From Clostridia bacterium (GTDB lineage: Bacteria > Bacillota > Clostridia > Oscillospirales > CAG-272), in contig JAFNVK010000060.1 in assembly GCA_017379815.1 (NCBI GenBank), forward strand, positions 1 to 10,261: DNA of 10,261 nt, written 5' to 3'. Made by a program: the position numbers and the translations under genes. Within the stretch, counting starts at the first letter, position 1. Each line of letters begins with the position of its first letter. The notes beneath the pieces were generated by a model. It searched no databases. It saw only the letters and a list, made by a program, of their open reading frames with translations, and had not been told where the DNA came from. This document shows, piece after piece, positions 7,717 through 10,261 of this stretch.

Positions 7717-7732
7717 TTTTTTTCGAAAAAAA
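7717..7732. repeat. Perfect T7-CG-A7 palindrome between divergent promoters
   Basis: Seven T, CG, seven A: a perfect 16-bp palindrome lying directly upstream of the -35 regions of both predicted promoters (7710-7715 minus, 7735-7740 plus). Such A/T tracts are typical of UP elements bound by the RNA polymerase alpha C-terminal domain, so one element may serve both directions. It could also be a bent-DNA site or a repressor operator. It is the most A/T-rich stretch in the window. Confidence 0.6.
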
Positions 7733-7734
7733 GA

Positions 7735-7763
7735 TTGCTATTGACACAAAAATGTGCTATACT
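7735..7763 (+). promoter_or_regulatory. Predicted sigma-A promoter with extended -10 for the gene at 7794
   Basis: TTGCTA (7735-7740), a 17-base spacer, then TATACT (7758-7763) preceded by TGC (7755-7757), an extended -10 arrangement. A better -35 word, TTGACA, sits at 7741-7746 but would give only an 11-base spacer to TATACT, or pair at 17 bases with the poor TTAGAT (7764-7769). The start codon is about 30 bases downstream, with AAGGAGG at 7781-7787. This is the strongest promoter visible in the window. Confidence 0.78.
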
Positions 7764-7793
7764 TTAGATGATCCTTACGTAAGGAGGTTCAAC

Positions 7794-8201
7794 ATGAATC
7801 CCCAAGAAGATTACATCCCCGCCGCGGCACAAGCCCCCTCTCCCACCCCTCCGCAAGGAGCGGAAAAGGAGTCGCCACGGGCGTATGCCTACGCCGCGCT
7901 GGCGCTCGGCTTGCTCTCCCTGTTCTGCTGCTGTTGCTACTACGCGGCAGGCGCCGTTGCCGTTCTCTCCATCGTGTTTGCCTGCCTGGCCAAAAAGCGC
8001 AACGGCGGCAAGCTCCCCACCCCTGCGCTCGTCGGACTGATCCTCGCCATTCTCGGCCTCCTGCTCTTTTTGTGCATGATCGGCCTGGAGATCTATCTGG
8101 CCTCCCTCCCCACGGAGGAGCTGGAGCGCCTCCTGCAGTCCTATTTTGATGCCATCGGCATGGAGCCCGGTGAGCTTCCGCTCCCCGAGATGACCCCCTG
8201 A
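7794..8201 (+). CDS. Small DUF4190-like membrane protein
   Basis: A 135-residue protein with a Pro/Ala-rich, probably disordered N-terminus (residues 1-28), two membrane helices (about 31-65 and 77-104) joined by a basic loop (AKKRNGGK, 66-73), and a short acidic C-terminal tail rich in Glu, Leu and Pro. This layout, including the ALALGLLSL start of helix 1 and the ALVGLILAILG start of helix 2, matches DUF4190-type proteins, which have no assigned biochemical function. Helix 1 is interrupted by four consecutive cysteines (45-48) followed by two tyrosines. Start at 7794 is fixed by AAGGAGG (7781-7787) six bases upstream; an in-frame ATG at 7752 lies inside the promoter and is rejected. It has its own promoter and terminator, so it is probably a monocistronic unit. 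Gene confidence is high, family match moderate. Confidence 0.85.
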   Translation: MNPQEDYIPAAAQAPSPTPPQGAEKESPRAYAYAALALGLLSLFCCCCYYAAGAVAVLSIVFACLAKKRNGGKLPTPALVGLILAILGLLLFLCMIGLEIYLASLPTEELERLLQSYFDAIGMEPGELPLPEMTP

Positions 8202-8214
8202 CCCTTGACCGTCT

Positions 8215-8245
8215 GCCCCGCACATCCCTGTGTGGGGCTCTTTTT
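8215..8245 (+). terminator. Intrinsic terminator between the DUF4190-like gene and the MFS gene
   Basis: A 10-bp stem (8215-8224 with 8229-8238, one G-U pair) with a TCCC loop, followed by TC and five T (8241-8245). It starts 14 bases after the stop at 8201 and ends 39 bases before the GTG of the transporter. It separates the small gene from the transporter/glycosidase pair, for which no clear promoter is visible, so partial read-through is possible. Confidence 0.88.
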
Positions 8246-8254
8246 CCCAAAGAC

Positions 8255-8268
8255 AAAAAACGTTAACA
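8255..8268 (+). promoter_or_regulatory. Cre-like / LacI-type operator candidate upstream of the MFS gene
   Basis: The 14 bases AAAAAACGTTAACA match the CcpA catabolite-responsive element TGWAANCGNTNWCA at 9 of 11 defined positions; only the leading TG is missing. A central CG flanked by half-sites is also typical of LacI-family operators. It lies between the terminator and the ribosome site of a transporter plus glycosidase pair, a sensible place for sugar control. A short, A-rich match can arise by chance, and no promoter is evident beside it. Confidence 0.35.
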
Positions 8269-8284
8269 CAAAGGAGACTTAACC

Positions 8285-9625
8285 GTGAAAGATCTGTTTG
8301 GACGCAAAAACTGGATCATCCTCATTCTCTTTGGCCTCGTGGGACAGCTTGCCTGGTCGGTGGAGAATATGTACTTCAACCTCTTCGTCTTTGAGACCAT
8401 CGCGCCGAACCTGGACGCCGTCACTCTGATGGTCCAGCTCTCGGGCATCGTGGCCACGGCGGTCACCCTGCTCGCAGGCACGCTCTCGGATAAGCTGGGC
8501 AACCGCCGCAGCTTTATCTCGATCGGCTATATCGTCTGGGGCTTCACCGTCATTCTGTTCGCCTTCCTCAAGACCGAGACGATCCAAGCGATCCTCGGCA
8601 CGGACACCGCCACCGCCATTTCGGTCACGCTCGGCGTGGTGATCGCGGCAGACTGCCTGATGACCCTTTTTGGCTCGACCGCAAACGACGCCGCCTTCAA
8701 CGCCTGGGTCACCGACAACACCCGTCCCGCCTTCCGCGGCAAGGTGGAGGGCGTGCTCGCCGTTCTTCCTTTGGTGGCGATGCTGATCGTGGCGGGAGGC
8801 TTTGGCATCCTCGTCACGCTCATCGGCTATTCGGGACTCTTCCTCTCGCTTGGCGCCGTGATCGTTCTGTGCGGCGTGGGCGGACTCTTCCTGATCCGCG
8901 ACAGCGGAGAGCTTGTGCGCAACGGACGCCTGCGCGACGTCTCCTACGGCTTCCGCCCCTCGGTCATCAAGAGCAACGCGCCCCTCTATCTGACCTTGAT
9001 CATCATGGGCGTTTACGGCGTGGCCTGCCAGATCTTTATGCCCTACCTCATTATCTATATGAAGACCTATCTCGGCTTCTCCGTGATCGAATACAGCATC
9101 GTCTTTGGCCTGGCCATCGTTCTCGGTGCGCTGATCAATCTGCTGCTGGGTGGCTTGACCGACCGCATCGACAAGGTGCGCCTGCTCTACCCTGCCGTTG
9201 CCGTGCTCGCGCTTGGCCTGCTCGGCATGTACCTTGCCCGCACCGAGGGACATCTGCTCACCCTGATCCTCTTTGGCCTTGCCGGCTTTGTGATGATCAC
9301 GGGCTATATTCTCGTCTCCGCCCTCTCGGGCGCGCTCGTGCGCAACTATACCCCCGCTAAGGAGGCAGGAAAGCTCCAGGGCATCCGCATGATCTTTAGC
9401 GTGCTGATCCCGATGCTGGCCGGCCCTGCCATCGGCAACGCCATCAACCGCGCCGCCAACATTCCCCTGCCCGATCAGGGAAGCGCGGATACCATGACCA
9501 CGCAATTCATTCCCGCGCCCGAGATCTTCCTGGCCGGTGCGATCACCTGCCTTCTGATCCTCGTCTGCATTCCCCTGCTCTCCCGCGCGGTCAGAAAGCA
9601 GACCAACGCGTCTACGGAGGACTGA
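8285..9625 (+). CDS. MFS transporter, probably sugar or glycoside uptake
   Basis: A 446-residue major facilitator superfamily permease with about twelve hydrophobic helices. Motif A after the second helix reads GTLSDKLGNRR (65-75), and its counterpart in the second half is GGLTDRIDKVR (289-299), the usual two-fold MFS repeat. The N-terminal QLAWSVENMYFN (21-32) and a conserved Asp/Asn-rich segment around residues 131-146 recall the GPH/SLC45 glycoside-transporter side of the superfamily, but this is recognition by eye. GTG at 8285 is the start, with AAGGAG (8271-8276) 8 bases upstream. The gene is followed 3 bases later by a family 2 glycoside hydrolase, which suggests proton- or sodium-coupled import of a small glycoside that is then hydrolysed in the cytoplasm. 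The exact substrate cannot be read from the sequence. Confidence 0.92.
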   Translation: MKDLFGRKNWIILILFGLVGQLAWSVENMYFNLFVFETIAPNLDAVTLMVQLSGIVATAVTLLAGTLSDKLGNRRSFISIGYIVWGFTVILFAFLKTETIQAILGTDTATAISVTLGVVIAADCLMTLFGSTANDAAFNAWVTDNTRPAFRGKVEGVLAVLPLVAMLIVAGGFGILVTLIGYSGLFLSLGAVIVLCGVGGLFLIRDSGELVRNGRLRDVSYGFRPSVIKSNAPLYLTLIIMGVYGVACQIFMPYLIIYMKTYLGFSVIEYSIVFGLAIVLGALINLLLGGLTDRIDKVRLLYPAVAVLALGLLGMYLARTEGHLLTLILFGLAGFVMITGYILVSALSGALVRNYTPAKEAGKLQGIRMIFSVLIPMLAGPAIGNAINRAANIPLPDQGSADTMTTQFIPAPEIFLAGAITCLLILVCIPLLSRAVRKQTNASTED

Positions 9626-9628
9626 TCC

Positions 9629-10261
9629 ATGGAAAAGAAAAGCAAGATCCAGCGTCTTTCCACGCAAAAGAAGCGAGATCCGCAGGACGCTGCCTCCTTT
9701 GAGCGCCTCAAAACCCCCTATGAGGTTGGAGAGATCCCGCACAGCGAGCATCCGCATCCCCAAAGAATGCGCAAGGATTGGCTCTGCCTCAACGGCGAGT
9801 GGGAGCTGACCAAGCAATCCCCCGAGGGAAAGGCCCTCTTTTCGGGCAAGATCCTCGTCCCCTTCTCTCCCGAAACGATCAACGGAGGACTTGAAGCAGG
9901 CTTTCGCCTTGAAGAAGGTGAGTCTCTCCTCTACCGCCGCAGCTTTACGGTGGACAAAACGCTTCTGCGCGGCGTTACGCATCTGCACTTCGGTGCGGTG
10001 GACAGTGAGTGCGAGGTTCGTGTAAACGGCGTACCCGTTGGCGCGCACCGCGGCGGCTTTACCGCCTTCACCCTTGACGTCAGCGACGTTCTGCGCGAGG
10101 GAGAAAACGAGATCACCGTCCTCTGCCGCGACGAGGCTACGCGCAACGAGGACCCCTTTGGCAAGCAGAACGATCTGCGCTGCGGCATCTGGTACACGCC
10201 GCAGAGCGGTATCTGGCAGACCGTTTGGCTGGAAAGCATGCCGCACGAGCATATCCGCGAC
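9629..10261 (+). CDS. Glycoside hydrolase family 2 protein, N-terminal part (cut by window end)
   Basis: The frame is open from ATG 9629 to the last base, giving 211 residues of a longer protein. GGAGGA at 9616-9621 lies 7 bases upstream and overlaps the end of the transporter gene, so the two are almost certainly translated from one mRNA. The visible part is the GH2 sugar-binding jelly-roll: LNGEWEL (54-60), YRRSFTV (102-108), LHFGAVDSECEVRVNG (119-134), GAHRGGFTAFTLDVS (138-152), EGENEITV (157-164) and the closing SGIWQTVWLE (193-202). These are standard for beta-galactosidase, beta-glucuronidase and beta-mannosidase relatives. The catalytic TIM barrel with its acid/base and nucleophile glutamates is beyond the window, so specificity is unknown. 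No signal peptide is present; the first 25 residues are Lys/Gln/Arg-rich, so the enzyme is probably cytoplasmic. Confidence 0.93.
   Translation, partial: MEKKSKIQRLSTQKKRDPQDAASFERLKTPYEVGEIPHSEHPHPQRMRKDWLCLNGEWELTKQSPEGKALFSGKILVPFSPETINGGLEAGFRLEEGESLLYRRSFTVDKTLLRGVTHLHFGAVDSECEVRVNGVPVGAHRGGFTAFTLDVSDVLREGENEITVLCRDEATRNEDPFGKQNDLRCGIWYTPQSGIWQTVWLESMPHEHIRD

Noticed and set aside
7741..7763. Consensus TTGACA at 7741-7746 as the -35 for TATACT
   Set aside because: The spacer would be only 11 bases; TTGCTA at 7735-7740 gives the normal 17 bases and the -10 is of the extended type.
8279..10252. Long open frame on the minus strand (about 657 codons) antisense to the MFS and GH2 genes
   Set aside because: It spans two unrelated sense genes, has the Gly/Ala/His/Asp/Arg-rich composition typical of an antisense shadow, shows no recognisable domain, and is explained by strong G/C third-position bias in the sense frames.

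Overview
The window looks like an ordinary chromosomal stretch from a G+C-rich Bacillota, most likely a gut-type Clostridia (Oscillospirales-like). The reasons are the strong AAGGAGG-type ribosome sites, a near-consensus sigma-A promoter, strong G/C preference at third codon positions, and the families present: AI-2E permeases, a TSCPD small protein, DUF2752, and an MFS plus GH2 pair. The lineage is inferred from these traits; no marker gene is present. I see no tRNA, rRNA, CRISPR array, insertion sequence or phage gene.

Block 1 (1-6037, + strand) is a run of five closely spaced genes ending at a strong intrinsic terminator. It holds two tandem AI-2E family permeases (the first cut by the window start), a protein of unassigned family that I read as a degenerate prephenate-dehydratase-like domain followed by an ACT-like domain, an 84-residue TSCPD protein, and a PgcA-type phosphohexomutase with all catalytic motifs intact. 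Gaps are 15 to 69 bases. No strong internal promoter stands out, so co-transcription is plausible but not shown.

Block 2 (6051-7653, - strand) converges on block 1. Its transcript would carry a small DUF2752 membrane protein and then a GT4 glycosyltransferase. Its promoter lies in a short divergent intergenic region (7654-7793), which also carries a near-consensus extended -10 promoter for the + strand. A perfect 16-bp T7-CG-A7 palindrome sits between the two.

Block 3 (7794-10261, + strand) starts with a small DUF4190-like two-helix membrane protein that ends at its own terminator. It is followed by an MFS sugar-type transporter and a family 2 glycoside hydrolase that runs off the window end. 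The last two look like an import-then-hydrolyse carbohydrate cassette. A cre-like/LacI-type operator sequence lies just ahead of the transporter.

No clearly new multi-gene system is visible. The item most worth following up is the prephenate-dehydratase/ACT-like protein at 2932-3876, which appears to lack the catalytic signature. The divergent promoter region and the terminator plus operator-like site ahead of the transporter come next.
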